DNA of 44,347 bases from Clostridiales bacterium (GCA_019417465.1 DXVF01000013.1:1-44347), one strand, 5' to 3'. Positions 1 to 7,419 are shown, counted from the first letter of the stretch. Notes: generated from the sequence alone by a model not told the origin. Program-made: numbers and translations.

Positions 1-73
1 CTCCAACACTTTTAATATGTGCTTTTATTTCCCCATTAAATTCGGGTTTTATAATTAATTCTTTATCTTCCAT
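1..73 (-). CDS. Partial small element protein, N-terminus only
   Basis: An ATG at 73 overlaps the stop of the upstream gene (TAATG) and opens a frame that runs off the left edge. The visible part starts MEDKELIIKPEFNG and gives 24 residues. The overlap suggests translational coupling with the gene at 73-273. No family recognised. Confidence 0.5.
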   Translation of the reverse strand, partial: MEDKELIIKPEFNGEIKAHIKSVG

Positions 74-273
74 TAATCTAAACCTCCATATTTCTCAAAC
101 TCAATTTCTTTTTCTATTTTTAAGTCATTTACTTTTTCTACTAAATTATGTATTTCTGCATAAATCTCATCTGTGTCATCTACATCTACTAAAGACTTTT
201 TAGCTTCTTCTAAATATTTTACACAAACTGACAATTTGTTAATGTCATATCCTAACCATATTAATTCTTCCAT
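73..273 (-). CDS. Small element protein of unknown function
   Basis: A 66-residue protein starting MEELIWLGYD. I chose the ATG at 273 because a G-rich ribosome binding site (AGGGGG) lies just before it; an upstream TTG would be 7 codons longer. The protein is acidic and mostly helical, with many Glu, Lys and Leu. It has no membrane segment or recognisable motif. Its stop overlaps the start of the next gene. Position within a string of short minus-strand genes suggests an early or accessory phage or ICE gene. Confidence 0.55.
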   Translation of the reverse strand: MEELIWLGYDINKLSVCVKYLEEAKKSLVDVDDTDEIYAEIHNLVEKVNDLKIEKEIEFEKYGGLD

Positions 274-338
274 AAAACCCCCTTGATTTTTCAATAGCTT
301 TATGTTAATATAATTTTAAGGTATTAACATAAATACTA

Positions 339-575
339 TTAATTTGTTGAACTAGTATGTTTCTCAGGCACTACTAGTTCTTTTAATATGCTATAAACTG
401 TTTCTTCAAACTTTACAGCTTTGTTATATTGTTCTACTGTAAAAGCTTTAAATTTAAGCCATTTGTTTACATCTAACATTTCAAAATAACCTTCTATAGT
501 TTCTTGTTTAGCTGTCATTAGAAGTTCTGTTTTATCTCCTTTTTTTCTTTCTATAACTCTACTTTTTCTTAACAT
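339..575 (-). CDS. Small element protein of unknown function
   Basis: A 78-residue protein starting MLRKSRVIER, preceded by an AAGGGGTGA ribosome binding site. The N-terminal 20 residues are basic; the rest is a mixed helical region with aromatic residues (YFEMLDVNKWLKF). No catalytic motif, signal peptide or membrane segment is seen. It lies in the minus-strand string of small element genes. Function unknown. Confidence 0.55.
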   Translation of the reverse strand: MLRKSRVIERKKGDKTELLMTAKQETIEGYFEMLDVNKWLKFKAFTVEQYNKAVKFEETVYSILKELVVPEKHTSSTN

Positions 576-640
576 TTAAATCACCCCTTTCTAAATCTAC
601 TTTACCATGCGTTTTTCTCTAAACTGAACATTTCGAAAAA

Positions 641-763
641 TTATCTAATCATCATGTATCCAAATCCTGTTAAAAATGTACCTATCAACAATACTGCAGA
701 TACAATATTCACTATTACTTCTCTCTTAGCTTGTCTTACTAATTTTTGTTCTCTTTTTGTCAT
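641..763 (-). CDS. 40-residue single-span membrane protein
   Basis: A short frame, MTKREQKLVRQAKREVIV onward, ends at TAA. A strong AAAGGAG site sits 9 bases before the ATG. The first 16 residues are strongly basic and are followed by one hydrophobic segment of about 20 residues (VNIVSAVLLIGTFLTGFGY), giving a predicted N-in single-span peptide. Small peptides of this type are common in mobile elements as holin-like, anchoring or toxin proteins, but nothing here decides between these roles. Confidence 0.5.
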   Translation of the reverse strand: MTKREQKLVRQAKREVIVNIVSAVLLIGTFLTGFGYMMIR

Positions 764-863
764 TTGTATCATCTCCTTTTAAATTTTTATTTTATTCGAC
801 ATCTTTCTACATTCTTTTTGTTTTTGTATTGTTATAATTACCTCGAAAGTGAGGTGATTATAT

Positions 864-1184
864 ATGGGCAATAATTTTAAAATTGATTTTTCAGGTTTAG
901 AAAAATTTCAAAAAGAACTTAACAATAAAGTTCAGAAAATTAATTCAACCCCTAAAAAGTTTTCTGATATTTTTACTTCTTCTTTTATGAGAAAGTATAC
1001 AAATTGCTCAAATATCAATGATTTCTTTGATAACGGCGGTTTTACTGTTAACTCAAAAGAAGATTTCGTAAATATCGATGAAACAGATTTAGATACATAT
1101 GTTTCTAGCAACACTTCTTTTTCTAGTTGGAATGATATGTATAAAACTGCTAGTACAGAATATGTAAAAAATCAGTTATTCTAA
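864..1184 (+). CDS. Phage or ICE-type small protein of unknown function
   Basis: A 106-residue protein beginning MGNNFKIDFSGLEKF with a GAGGTG ribosome binding site. It resembles a type of hypothetical protein that I associate with phages and conjugative elements of Bacillota: an N-terminal 'F.GL.K.QK.L' helix, then 'F..FM.KYT...NI.DFF..GGFT' and a C-terminal 'SFSSW..M...A' segment. It is the only plus-strand gene in the left part of the element and overlaps the end of a convergent small gene by 9 bases. No catalytic motif is visible. Confidence 0.6.
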   Translation: MGNNFKIDFSGLEKFQKELNNKVQKINSTPKKFSDIFTSSFMRKYTNCSNINDFFDNGGFTVNSKEDFVNIDETDLDTYVSSNTSFSSWNDMYKTASTEYVKNQLF

Positions 1185-1319
1185 ATTAGTTATCTTTAAG
1201 GTATTAAGCGATTGAATTAGTTCGTTTGCTCTTTCTAATAAATCAACTAATTCTTTCGCTTTCTTTATTTCTTTATCTGCATTACTTCTTACATTAACCT
1301 CTATGTCTTTTACTTCCAT
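1176..1319 (-). CDS. Short coiled-coil-like element protein
   Basis: A 47-residue frame starting MEVKDIEVNV, with an AGGTGA site upstream. Its central part is a charged, leucine-spaced helix (KKAKELVDLLERANELIQSL) suited to coiled-coil pairing. It follows the frameshifted gene at 1323-1518 by only 3 bases, so the two are probably co-transcribed. It overlaps the convergent gene ending at 1184. Function unknown. Confidence 0.5.
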   Translation of the reverse strand: MEVKDIEVNVRSNADKEIKKAKELVDLLERANELIQSLNTLKITNLE

Positions 1320-1322
1320 TCT

Positions 1323-1518
1323 CTATTCACCTGCCTTTCTACCCATGTATTCATAAACTTTAGCTGTTATTATGTTATAACTCCATCTACCATTACTTTT
1401 TTGTACTGCACTTCCGAATTGGTATTCTTTCTTGTTGCAATCCTAGTCTTACGTATTGTGGAGCTTTTCTCATCATTTTTGCTGCCTCAGCAACACTCAT
1501 CGTAATATTTGTATTCAT
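1323..1518 (-). CDS. Excisionase-like helix-turn-helix protein, +1 frameshift at CGG
   Basis: The frame starts MNTNITMSVAEAAKMMRK and, read simply, stops after CGG AAG TGC AGT ACA AAA AAG TAA. If the C of the CGG at 1416-1414 is skipped, it continues as PIGSAVQKSNGRWSYNI and ends at TAG, giving 64 residues. The joined product matches a familiar class of small phage DNA-binding proteins: an 'SV.EAA..M....YVR.GLQ' helix-turn-helix followed by 'P.G.AV....WSY.I'. The glycine restored by the shift is one that I expect in that family. The span is 196 bases, three times 65 plus one. A role as excisionase or control-region activator is an inference from size and context. Confidence 0.7.
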
Positions 1519-1539
1519 GTAGACACCTTCTTTCATTTT

Positions 1540-1554
1540 TGTATCGGGTTGTGG
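1540..1554 (-). repeat. 15-bp motif, first copy
   Basis: On the minus strand this reads CCACAACCCGATACA and lies upstream of the excisionase-like gene. The same 15 bases occur on the plus strand at 3099-3113, upstream of the integrase. So each copy is in sense orientation to the gene that follows it, and the pair forms an inverted repeat around the repressor module. Confidence 0.6.
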
Positions 1555-1636
1555 CTATTTTTCTATTACTTTTTTAATTTTCTTTTTATTAAAATTTATT
1601 AATCTACTCATTTACTCTTTACCTTTCTTGTTCTAT

Positions 1637-1840
1637 TTACTGTACACCTTGATTAAAAAAAAGTTCACTTATTCCCACCCCTAAAGTTTTCGATATTTTT
1701 TCTAAAGTAATTATTTTGGTTCCTTTTAAATTTCCATTCTCTATTCCTGAAATTATAGGTCTTGAAACTCCTGATTTTTTCGCTAATTCTTCTTGAGACA
1801 TATCTTGCATTTCTCTATAATATTTAACTTTATTTGACAT
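1637..1840 (-). CDS. XRE-family transcriptional regulator
   Basis: A 67-residue protein, essentially one Cro/C1-type helix-turn-helix: MSQEELAKKSGVSRPIIS forms helices 2 and 3, followed by 'GIENGN', 'T.ITLEKISKTLGV' and 'ISELF'. The ATG at 1840 is preferred over the upstream GTG because GGAGG sits 11 bases before it. It is divergent from the tandem-HTH regulator at 1985, and the 144-base gap holds both promoters and TGTACA-centred sites. It is probably one arm of a repressor and antirepressor switch for the element. Confidence 0.8.
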   Translation of the reverse strand: MSNKVKYYREMQDMSQEELAKKSGVSRPIISGIENGNLKGTKIITLEKISKTLGVGISELFFNQGVQ

Positions 1841-1874
1841 TTGTATTTTCACCTCCGTTCTATTTACTGTACAT

Positions 1875-1904
1875 ATGCTATCATATTGTATTTATATTTG
1901 TCAA
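1875..1904 (-). promoter_or_regulatory. Sigma-A-type promoter for the minus-strand XRE gene
   Basis: TTGACA (1904-1899) and TAGCAT (1880-1875) are separated by 18 bases, 35 bases upstream of the gene start. A TGTACA-containing half-palindrome (about 1861-1876) borders the -10 and may be an operator. A related site, ATTGTACAAT, lies in the facing promoter. Confidence 0.55.
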
Positions 1905-1933
1905 GTATATTTTACATTTTTTTATAAAAATTA

Positions 1934-1962
1934 TTGCATTTTCGTAAAATATATTGTACAAT
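1934..1962 (+). promoter_or_regulatory. Promoter for the tandem-HTH regulator operon
   Basis: TTGCAT and TACAAT are spaced by 17 bases and lie just upstream of the GGAGG site for the gene at 1985. The -10 overlaps the palindromic ATTGTACAAT, a plausible operator for one of the two divergent repressors. Confidence 0.55.
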
Positions 1963-1984
1963 AGCCTTATACGGAGGTTTTATT

Positions 1985-2638
1985 ATGTTATTGGGAGATA
2001 TTATTAAAAATTACAGAAAAGAGCATAAGATGTCTTTGCAAGACTTTGCTAACTTGATACATACTAGTAGGAGCTATATTCATATGTTAGAAAAAAATTT
2101 TAATCCAGCCACTGGAAAGCCTATAAGTCCAAGTATCGAAACATTACGTTCTATTTCAAATGCCATGAATATTACTATAGAAGATTTAATTAAACTGTTA
2201 GATTCTGACCAATATATTTATTTGAACGAATATGAATATCAAAGTCAGTTTAAAAATGAAGATTTAAATCATATTATGATTAATTGTGGCTACAGATTAA
2301 GAAAATGCAGAGAACAACACGGATATACAATTGATGATATAGCAAAAAGAACTGGCACAAATAAGAATAAAATCGAACGTTGGGAAACTGGCAATACTTC
2401 TGACATTGGATCTAATGTATTAACAATTCTTGCTGATTTATATGATGTAAATGAAGTTTGGTTAATGGGCTATGATGTCTCTATGGAAAGAGAACTAAAA
2501 GAAGAACAAAATAACGATTTCAAATTTGCATCTTATAATGGAGTTGACACAAAAGACTTAGACGAAGAAGATATAGAAGAAATAAATCGATTTGTTGAAT
2601 TTATAAGAAATAAAAAGAAAAATGAAAAGAATAAATAG
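1985..2638 (+). CDS. Tandem XRE-type repressor
   Basis: A 217-residue regulator. Two helix-turn-helix domains are visible: residues 1-68 ('LGDIIKNYRKEHKMSLQDFA', 'SRSYIHMLE') and about 85-140 ('RLRKCREQHGYTIDDIAKR', 'NKIERWETGN'). The acidic C-terminus is low in complexity and could contact the peptidase encoded next. I chose ATG 1985, preceded by ACGGAGG, over an upstream in-frame ATG that lies inside the promoter. It is 12 bases from the ImmA-like gene, a pairing typical of repressors inactivated by proteolysis in mobile elements. Confidence 0.8.
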   Translation: MLLGDIIKNYRKEHKMSLQDFANLIHTSRSYIHMLEKNFNPATGKPISPSIETLRSISNAMNITIEDLIKLLDSDQYIYLNEYEYQSQFKNEDLNHIMINCGYRLRKCREQHGYTIDDIAKRTGTNKNKIERWETGNTSDIGSNVLTILADLYDVNEVWLMGYDVSMERELKEEQNNDFKFASYNGVDTKDLDEEDIEEINRFVEFIRNKKKNEKNK

Positions 2639-2650
2639 TTGGAGTTTTAA

Positions 2651-3064
2651 ATGGAAGTTTTAGATATGTATAAAATAGCTGAGAATGAAAAAATAGACAT
2701 TTTAAACTATAAATGGAATAATGTTAAGGCTAGGATATTTGAAATCGACAATGGGCATTGTATAGCTTTAGATAATTCTAAAATAAAAAATTCTACAGAA
2801 GAAAAGGAAATACTAGCAGAAGAACTTGGACACTATTATTGCAATGCTTTATATTATCTAGATACTAACAAGACTTTAAAAGACAAATGCGAATATAGAG
2901 CATTAAAGTGGGCATATTCTGTTTTAGTTCCGTTTCAAAAATTAAAAGAAAAAATCATACAAGGTTTTGATTTGTATGATTTAGCAGACTATTTTAATGT
3001 AGATTATGAATATATGAATGATTGTATTGACTTTTATACTGAAAAATATGGTATATTAGTTTAA
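2651..3064 (+). CDS. ImmA/IrrE-like metallopeptidase
   Basis: A 137-residue protein. The zinc motif appears as 'ILAEELGHYYC' at about residue 55, where the usual HExxH is replaced by EELGH, a variation that I associate with phage-borne members. A later 'CEYRALKWA' supplies the downstream glutamate expected as third ligand. In the family these enzymes cleave the partner repressor to induce excision or transfer. Here the gene directly follows the tandem-HTH repressor with a GGAG site in the gap, which supports the same role. Whether the altered first ligand leaves it active cannot be judged from sequence. Confidence 0.72.
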   Translation: MEVLDMYKIAENEKIDILNYKWNNVKARIFEIDNGHCIALDNSKIKNSTEEKEILAEELGHYYCNALYYLDTNKTLKDKCEYRALKWAYSVLVPFQKLKEKIIQGFDLYDLADYFNVDYEYMNDCIDFYTEKYGILV

Positions 3065-3098
3065 ATATAAAAAAAGAAAAATAAATGTTATCAAATCA

Positions 3099-3113
3099 CC
3101 ACAACCCGATACA
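3099..3113 (+). repeat. 15-bp motif, second copy
   Basis: CCACAACCCGATACA, an exact inverted copy of 1540-1554, located between the peptidase and integrase genes. The remaining gap up to 3219 contains a small CACTCGAAAGTG hairpin and the integrase ribosome binding site (GGAGG). Confidence 0.6.
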
Positions 3114-3219
3114 TTTATTTTTCCGCAAGACACTCGAAAGTGACTACATGTGTATTATATCATATGTACCTTCATTTTCAAGTGTTATTTAAAAAATATT
3201 TGAAAATGGAGGTATTTTT

Positions 3220-4437
3220 ATGAAAAAAAGAAAATATAAATATGGAAGTGTAATTAAATTATCTGGAAACCGTTTAAATCCACATGGTGCAAGACTTACA
3301 ATAGGTTATAATGAAAACGGTTATCCTGTATATTATTTTTTAGGATTTTTTGAAGAAGAATTAGATGCTCATATTTGCTTAAGAGATTACAATAACAAGC
3401 CTTATGATATATATGTAAAAGAAGAAATTTATAATAAAGTAATAAAATTTATAGAACTTCCTTCTAAAGTAATTATTAAAAATAATAATATAGATTTAAC
3501 AGATAGAACAAATTATACTTTTAAACAAGTATATGAAGAATATGCAAAATTAAACTTCCCTACCAAGGAAGAAATTGCAAAAGAGCGAGAAACTCACGAA
3601 AAAGCAAAAGGAAAATTTACATCTGATACTATGTATGTAAGGAAATCTGCTTTTAAACAAGCTGAAACACTTCATAATATCCCATATGTCAATTTAAGAA
3701 CTATAGATTTTCAACAAGTAATCAATTGTGCAACTTCTCCTAAAAAAGCAAAAAGGTTAAGGTATCTATTCTTAGAATTAGACGATTACGCTGAACAGAA
3801 AGATATTATATCTAAGCCATACGCTAAACACGTAAATAAAATAGATTTTAATTTTGAAAATACTAAGGCTAGACTTCCATTTACTAACGAAGAAATTGAA
3901 ACCATATGGAAAGATAAAACAATCAGTCAGAACGAAGCTTTAGTTAAAGATATATGCTTAATACTTCTTTATAGCGGTATGAGAATAGAAGAATTACTAT
4001 TCATGTTTACTAAAAATATAGATTTAAAAGAAGATTATATGCGAGGAGGATTAAAAACAAACTCGGGCAAAAATAGAGTTATACCTATTCATCATCTTAT
4101 TAAACCTATTATAAAAAAACATTACAATTCAAAAAATGAGTTTTTGTTCATGGACGGCGATAAAAGGTTATCATACGCTAAATATCGTGTTATGTTTAAC
4201 AATTATATGGCAAAATTAAACATTCAACATACCTCTCATGATGCAAGACATACAGTAGAAAGTGAATTGGATAGAAGGCAAGTTAGAACTGTTACAAAGG
4301 ATCTTATTATGGGACATAAAAACGGAGGAACAGGTGAAAGAGTATATACTCATAAAACCTTACAAGAGTTAAAAGAATCTATCGAATTAATATCTTACAA
4401 AGAAAGAGAATTAATCTATCTAGTATCAAATAATTAG
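3220..4437 (+). CDS. Tyrosine recombinase / integrase
   Basis: A 405-residue site-specific recombinase that would integrate and excise the element. The N-terminal part (about 1-80) is a basic arm-binding region; residues about 95-190 form the core-binding helices. The catalytic domain is complete: arginine in 'LLYSGMRIEELL', lysine in 'LKTNSGKNRVIPIH', His and Arg in 'TSHDARHTVES', histidine in 'IMGHK' and the nucleophilic tyrosine in 'GERVYTHKT'. GGAGG precedes the ATG. It is the last gene of the element and reads toward its end, so the attachment site should lie just beyond. CGG occurs only across codon boundaries (for example AAC GGA), never in frame. Confidence 0.92.
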   Translation: MKKRKYKYGSVIKLSGNRLNPHGARLTIGYNENGYPVYYFLGFFEEELDAHICLRDYNNKPYDIYVKEEIYNKVIKFIELPSKVIIKNNNIDLTDRTNYTFKQVYEEYAKLNFPTKEEIAKERETHEKAKGKFTSDTMYVRKSAFKQAETLHNIPYVNLRTIDFQQVINCATSPKKAKRLRYLFLELDDYAEQKDIISKPYAKHVNKIDFNFENTKARLPFTNEEIETIWKDKTISQNEALVKDICLILLYSGMRIEELLFMFTKNIDLKEDYMRGGLKTNSGKNRVIPIHHLIKPIIKKHYNSKNEFLFMDGDKRLSYAKYRVMFNNYMAKLNIQHTSHDARHTVESELDRRQVRTVTKDLIMGHKNGGTGERVYTHKTLQELKESIELISYKERELIYLVSNN

Positions 4438-4463
4438 TAACGTATTAGTAACACAAGGTTATT

Positions 4464-4506
4464 AAAAATCGCTATAAGTACTGAAATATAGCGATTTTTA
4501 TTTTTT
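4464..4506 (+). terminator. Rho-independent terminator after the integrase
   Basis: A 13-base perfect inverted repeat (AAAAATCGCTATA at 4464 and its complement at 4487-4499) with a T-rich tail, 27 bases after the integrase stop. Confidence 0.8.
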
Positions 4507-4636
4507 ATAATTAATTTGACTGGTCAGATTTAAACAAATCGCTTGATAGAGTATGGATTTTAATATCTCTTTCATCTTATGCCACAATAATATCAGCTTT
4601 AATTATATTTCTAACTTAATTAATTCTCTTACATCC

Positions 4637-4800
4637 AACATTTAACGTTCGTTCTCCAATTTTCAGAAAAATCATTTGCAATTTTTATATAATAGAAAAG
4701 CTTCATAAGTTAACTTTTACTGTATGCCATAAATTTTCCTATAATATAAAAAGTAACAGTTAAATTATTTCTCTATAAATTTACTGTTACTTTTTATATT
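4637..4800. repeat. Diverged member of the multi-hairpin repeat family
   Basis: It shares the order of landmarks with the two near-identical copies at 5798 and 14341: a 'TTCGT..CCAATTTT' block, an 'ATTTTTATATAATAG' arm, its near complement about 50 bases later, and a 'GTTAAATT..TTCTCTATAA' loop. It contains an 18-bp perfect inverted repeat (4743-4760 and 4783-4800) around that loop. With the terminator before it, this accounts for the gene-free stretch between the integrase and 4826. Confidence 0.55.
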
Positions 4801-4825
4801 ACTTCTAAAATAAATCTGCCTACTT

Positions 4826-4999
4826 TTATATAATTTTTTTTAATACATTAAAACTATACACATCATGATGTGCTTCTAAAGTTGTAGAGCTGAAAAAATA
4901 ATTATCCTGAGCATATTTATCCCATTCTTCTTTTGTCATCTCCCTATTTTCTTTCAATTTTCTTTTAAATTCTTTTACACTTCTTAGATAATAATTCAT
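4826..4999 (-). CDS. Small protein, paralogue of the next gene upstream
   Basis: A 57-residue protein starting MNYYLRSVKEFKRKL. It aligns with the protein at 5114-5323: 'VKEFKRKLKENREMTKEEWDK' matches the same region of the neighbour, and both continue 'A..N.Y.SS'. Start chosen at the ATG with a GAGGTGAG site rather than one five codons upstream. It is likely co-directed with the XRE gene at 5329. No known family; the basic helical first half is compatible with protein or nucleic acid binding. Confidence 0.6.
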   Translation of the reverse strand: MNYYLRSVKEFKRKLKENREMTKEEWDKYAQDNYFFSSTTLEAHHDVYSFNVLKKII

Positions 5000-5113
5000 A
5001 TACTCACCTCTCAATAATAATTATACAATATTATTATACTCGTTTATGTTCACTTTGTATCGCGAAATTTGTCGAATACATCATAAAAAAAGCATTAAAT
5101 ATTTATTACCTAT

Positions 5114-5323
5114 TTAACGCCTTTTTATAATTTTTCTACATAACTTGTTAAACCCAATTCCACAGATATAGCCAATTGATTCACTAGATAAATATCCGTT
5201 TTGTACAGCAAATTTATTCCAAGTTTTCTCATTTGGCCTAGTTCTAGTTGTTTTTATATATCTTTCTAACTCTTTAAGTGATTTTTCATAATATAATTGT
5301 ACTTCATATTTATCGTTAGGCAT
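5114..5323 (-). CDS. Small protein linked to an XRE regulator
   Basis: A 69-residue protein starting MPNDKYEVQLYYEK, paralogous to the gene at 4826. Its conserved core is 'KELERYIKTTRTRPNEKTW' followed by 'KFAVQNGYLSSESI'. It starts 6 bases after the upstream regulator ends; alternative GTG starts would overlap that gene. The tight spacing suggests one transcript and a shared job, for instance as a regulator's partner, but no function is recognised. Confidence 0.62.
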   Translation of the reverse strand: MPNDKYEVQLYYEKSLKELERYIKTTRTRPNEKTWNKFAVQNGYLSSESIGYICGIGFNKLCRKIIKRR

Positions 5324-5328
5324 AACTA

Positions 5329-5529
5329 TCACCACATTACTTTATATAATTCTGTTATTTCAACGTCTAAAGCCTTAGCTAATTTTACACTTACTAATAA
5401 ACTTGGCATTTTATAATTATTTTCTATATCACTTATATGAGAAACTGAAACTCCACTTCTATCTGATAATTTAGTTAAAGTTACTTTTTTTTCCTGTCGT
5501 ATTTGTTTTAATAAAATTTCTATCTGCAT
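5329..5529 (-). CDS. XRE-family transcriptional regulator
   Basis: A 66-residue single-domain Cro/C1-type helix-turn-helix: 'LLKQIRQEKKVTLTKLSD' then 'SGVSVSHISDIENN', 'MPSLLVSVKLAKALDVEITELY'. ATG 5529 is preferred over two upstream GTG codons. It heads a probable operon with the two paralogous mini-proteins. A TATGTACATA palindrome about 25 bases upstream of the start may be an autoregulatory site. Confidence 0.8.
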   Translation of the reverse strand: MQIEILLKQIRQEKKVTLTKLSDRSGVSVSHISDIENNYKMPSLLVSVKLAKALDVEITELYKVMW

Positions 5530-5797
5530 CTTCACCACCGACTTTTAGTATGTACATATTTTATTTTATTTAATCACATATTCTTTTCGCTATGGCGGAA
5601 TTATTAAAAATAATATCAGTTTTATTAAATATATTTAAAATATTTTTTATTTTTATTTAAAATTATTTTTATTTTCTAAACAGTTTTAGTTAATTTTAAC
5701 CTATTTGTTGGTATATGTTACCAAATTTTTGTTTGTATTATATCATAAATATAATTTTTGTAAATATATTTATTAAAAATTATGTCCCAAACTTTTC

Positions 5798-6000
5798 TAG
5801 AACAATAGCGGGCTGAAATAATTTTTGATACTTAATTAGTTCTCATGCAGCCCGCGTTTAATTGTTCGTGTGCCAATTTTTGATAAAAAATTGTGTACAA
5901 TTATTTTTATATAATAGGAAAGACATGTTAGTTAAATTTTTCTCTATAATAGAACTTTCCTATTATATAAAAATAATCCCTAAACTTTGCATTAGGAATT
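5798..6000. repeat. Multi-hairpin repeat, copy 1
   Basis: It contains a GCGGGCT/AGCCCGC stem enclosing a 34-base loop (5815-5848), a CAATTTTT/AAAAATTG stem, a 20-bp perfect inverted repeat (5903-5922 and 5955-5974) and a final TCCCTAA/TTAGGA hairpin. From 5849 to about 5985 it is almost identical to 14392-14523, while the loop inside the first stem is unrelated. It fills most of the gene-free stretch 5530-6017; the remainder (5540-5790) is AT-rich with nothing recognised. Confidence 0.8.
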
Positions 6001-6017
6001 CTATCAAACCTTTTTAA

Positions 6018-6596
6018 TTAGATAATTAATTTAATATTGTTTTCAAATATTTCTAAGAACCTTTTTATTATTTCTTCTCTCGAAAACTCCTTATTATATT
6101 CTTTTTTTAATGAAGTAGCAATATTCACTGTATTTAAATTAAATTTGTCTTCATTAACATTAACCCCTATTCCTATTAATATATAATTTACTTGATTTTT
6201 ACTTGTACTAGTTTCTGTTAATATACCTGCTATCTTTTTACCATTTAAAAATACATCATTAGGAAATTTTATTGTTAATTTATAATTATATAAATCACTA
6301 ATCGTTGTTACTATACATTCTGCAATTAATTTAGTAAGACCATTTAATTTTTGTATAGTACATTTTGGAAAAATAACTAATGTCATTGCTATATTCTTTC
6401 CGCTACCTGTATACCATATATTCTCTTTAGTACCTCTCCCCTTTGTTTGACTATCCGCCAAAATAATTGTACCATTATCTATTTTGGTATTTATTAATTT
6501 TTTTGCTTCATCTTGAGTAGAACCAATTTCTTTATAATATATAATGTTCTTTCCTAAAATTTCAGTTTTAGATTTCTTTATTTCTTCTATATTCAT
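6018..6596 (-). CDS. birA: Biotin--[acetyl-CoA-carboxylase] ligase, catalytic domain only
   Basis: A 192-residue protein that would attach biotin to the carboxyl carrier protein of biotin enzymes. Visible signatures: 'GSTQDEAKKL' near the N-terminus, the biotinoyl-AMP loop 'KGRGTKENIWYTG', 'GKNIAMTL', and 'KFPNDVFLNGKKIAGILTE', where the common KWPND appears as KFPND. There is no N-terminal helix-turn-helix and the small C-terminal domain is missing or minimal. It is therefore a short monofunctional ligase, unlikely to repress biotin genes. GGAGAA precedes the ATG. It lies 13 bases after the gene at 6610-6894. Confidence 0.85.
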   Translation of the reverse strand: MNIEEIKKSKTEILGKNIIYYKEIGSTQDEAKKLINTKIDNGTIILADSQTKGRGTKENIWYTGSGKNIAMTLVIFPKCTIQKLNGLTKLIAECIVTTISDLYNYKLTIKFPNDVFLNGKKIAGILTETSTSKNQVNYILIGIGVNVNEDKFNLNTVNIATSLKKEYNKEFSREEIIKRFLEIFENNIKLII

Positions 6597-6609
6597 ATAT
6601 TCTCCTATT

Positions 6610-6894
6610 TTAATAAATACATAATCTATTTTTCATTAAATCATTGACAATATCTTCAAAATTGCACATTACTCCATTACTAACTAATTTATCTAATATG
6701 CTATCAATTTCACTTTCATCTTCTGTTATTTGCGCAATATCACTTACTTCTTTGCATGGTAAATTATTTTCTTTAATAACTTCTATTCCATACAACTCAT
6801 CTTTTGTTTTGTAATATTCAATCTTTTCTGTTACTCCATCTCCCGCCTCATTAATATTTTTGTTTATTTCTATACATGCATATAAACTTTTCAT
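6610..6894 (-). CDS. Conserved-looking small protein, possibly DUF6514-like
   Basis: A 94-residue protein starting MKSLYACIEIN, with an AAAAGGGGAAAAAGG ribosome binding region. It reads as a small alpha/beta domain: 'YYKTKDELYGIEVIKEN', 'SDIAQITEDESEIDSILDKL', ending 'CNFEDIVNDLM'. The 'YGIE.IK' and 'I..DE..I..IL..L' pattern resembles a short clostridial family of unknown function (DUF6514), but I cannot confirm that. It precedes birA by 13 bases and is probably co-transcribed with it. Confidence 0.6.
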   Translation of the reverse strand: MKSLYACIEINKNINEAGDGVTEKIEYYKTKDELYGIEVIKENNLPCKEVSDIAQITEDESEIDSILDKLVSNGVMCNFEDIVNDLMKNRLCIY

Positions 6895-7098
6895 TGGTCC
6901 TTTTTCCCCTTTCTATTTACATATCGTGTTGCTATTTTACAACATAATATTTCATATTACAACAAGTTTTCATCGCCTTATTTGCTGTTTTTTTGACTTT
7001 TTTCGTCATGTTTTCACTTTTTGTGATAATCATTTACATAATTAATATACCAATTTCGTCAAAAAACTACACGAAACCAAAAATGGATATATGAAAGT

Positions 7099-7419
7099 TT
7101 ATTTGTTTAATATAGCTTTAAAATCTGCTATTTTTTTATTTATCTCTTCTAAGCTTTCATCATAATAATTATCTATTATTCGCAACTGTTTTATAGATAA
7201 ATTATCTAATGATTCTGGATTATTTTCTGTAATATCTATTATTTCCTTGAATTTTTGCCTATTTTCACTTTCTTTTCTTAGTTTTTCTATATTACTTACC
7301 TCAGATGAATTTTTAATATTTTTTTCTTTTGGTTCTTCTAGCATCAAATTTTTCTTTTTAAATATACTAGCCAAAAATTTCTTTATACTAATATATAGAT
7401 TTTGTATACTATTTTTCAT
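7099..7419 (-). CDS. Orphan small protein following the 666-residue orphan
   Basis: A 106-residue basic and acidic protein starting MKNSIQNLYISIKKF. The first 25 residues are amphipathic and basic (FLASIFKKKNLM). A charged middle is followed by 'LDNLSIKQLRIIDNYYDES' and a C-terminal helix. It starts 3 bases after the stop of the large upstream gene, so translation is probably coupled. No family recognised. Confidence 0.6.
   Translation of the reverse strand: MKNSIQNLYISIKKFLASIFKKKNLMLEEPKEKNIKNSSEVSNIEKLRKESENRQKFKEIIDITENNPESLDNLSIKQLRIIDNYYDESLEEINKKIADFKAILNK

Larger units (their letters stand above)
1..4510. mobile_element. End of an integrated element (prophage or ICE)
   Basis: The block contains small phage-type genes on the minus strand, a divergent pair of XRE-type repressors, an ImmA/IrrE-like peptidase and, as the last gene, a complete tyrosine integrase followed by a terminator. 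This is the usual order of a lysogeny and integration module. The element continues past the left edge of the window. The right boundary is inferred to lie shortly after the integrase; I could not identify attachment-site repeats or a tRNA gene, so 4510 is approximate. One gene in it (1323-1518) carries the same CGG-associated +1 frameshift as the host genes, so the element is adapted to this host lineage. Confidence 0.65.

Noticed and set aside
1561..1620. 18-codon frame MSRLINFNKKK on the minus strand
   Set aside because: Too short, without convincing ribosome binding site or homology; probably chance in AT-rich DNA.
5903..5974. Invertible promoter between the 20-bp inverted repeats
   Set aside because: Both near-identical copies of the repeat have the loop in the same orientation, and no recombinase gene is adjacent.
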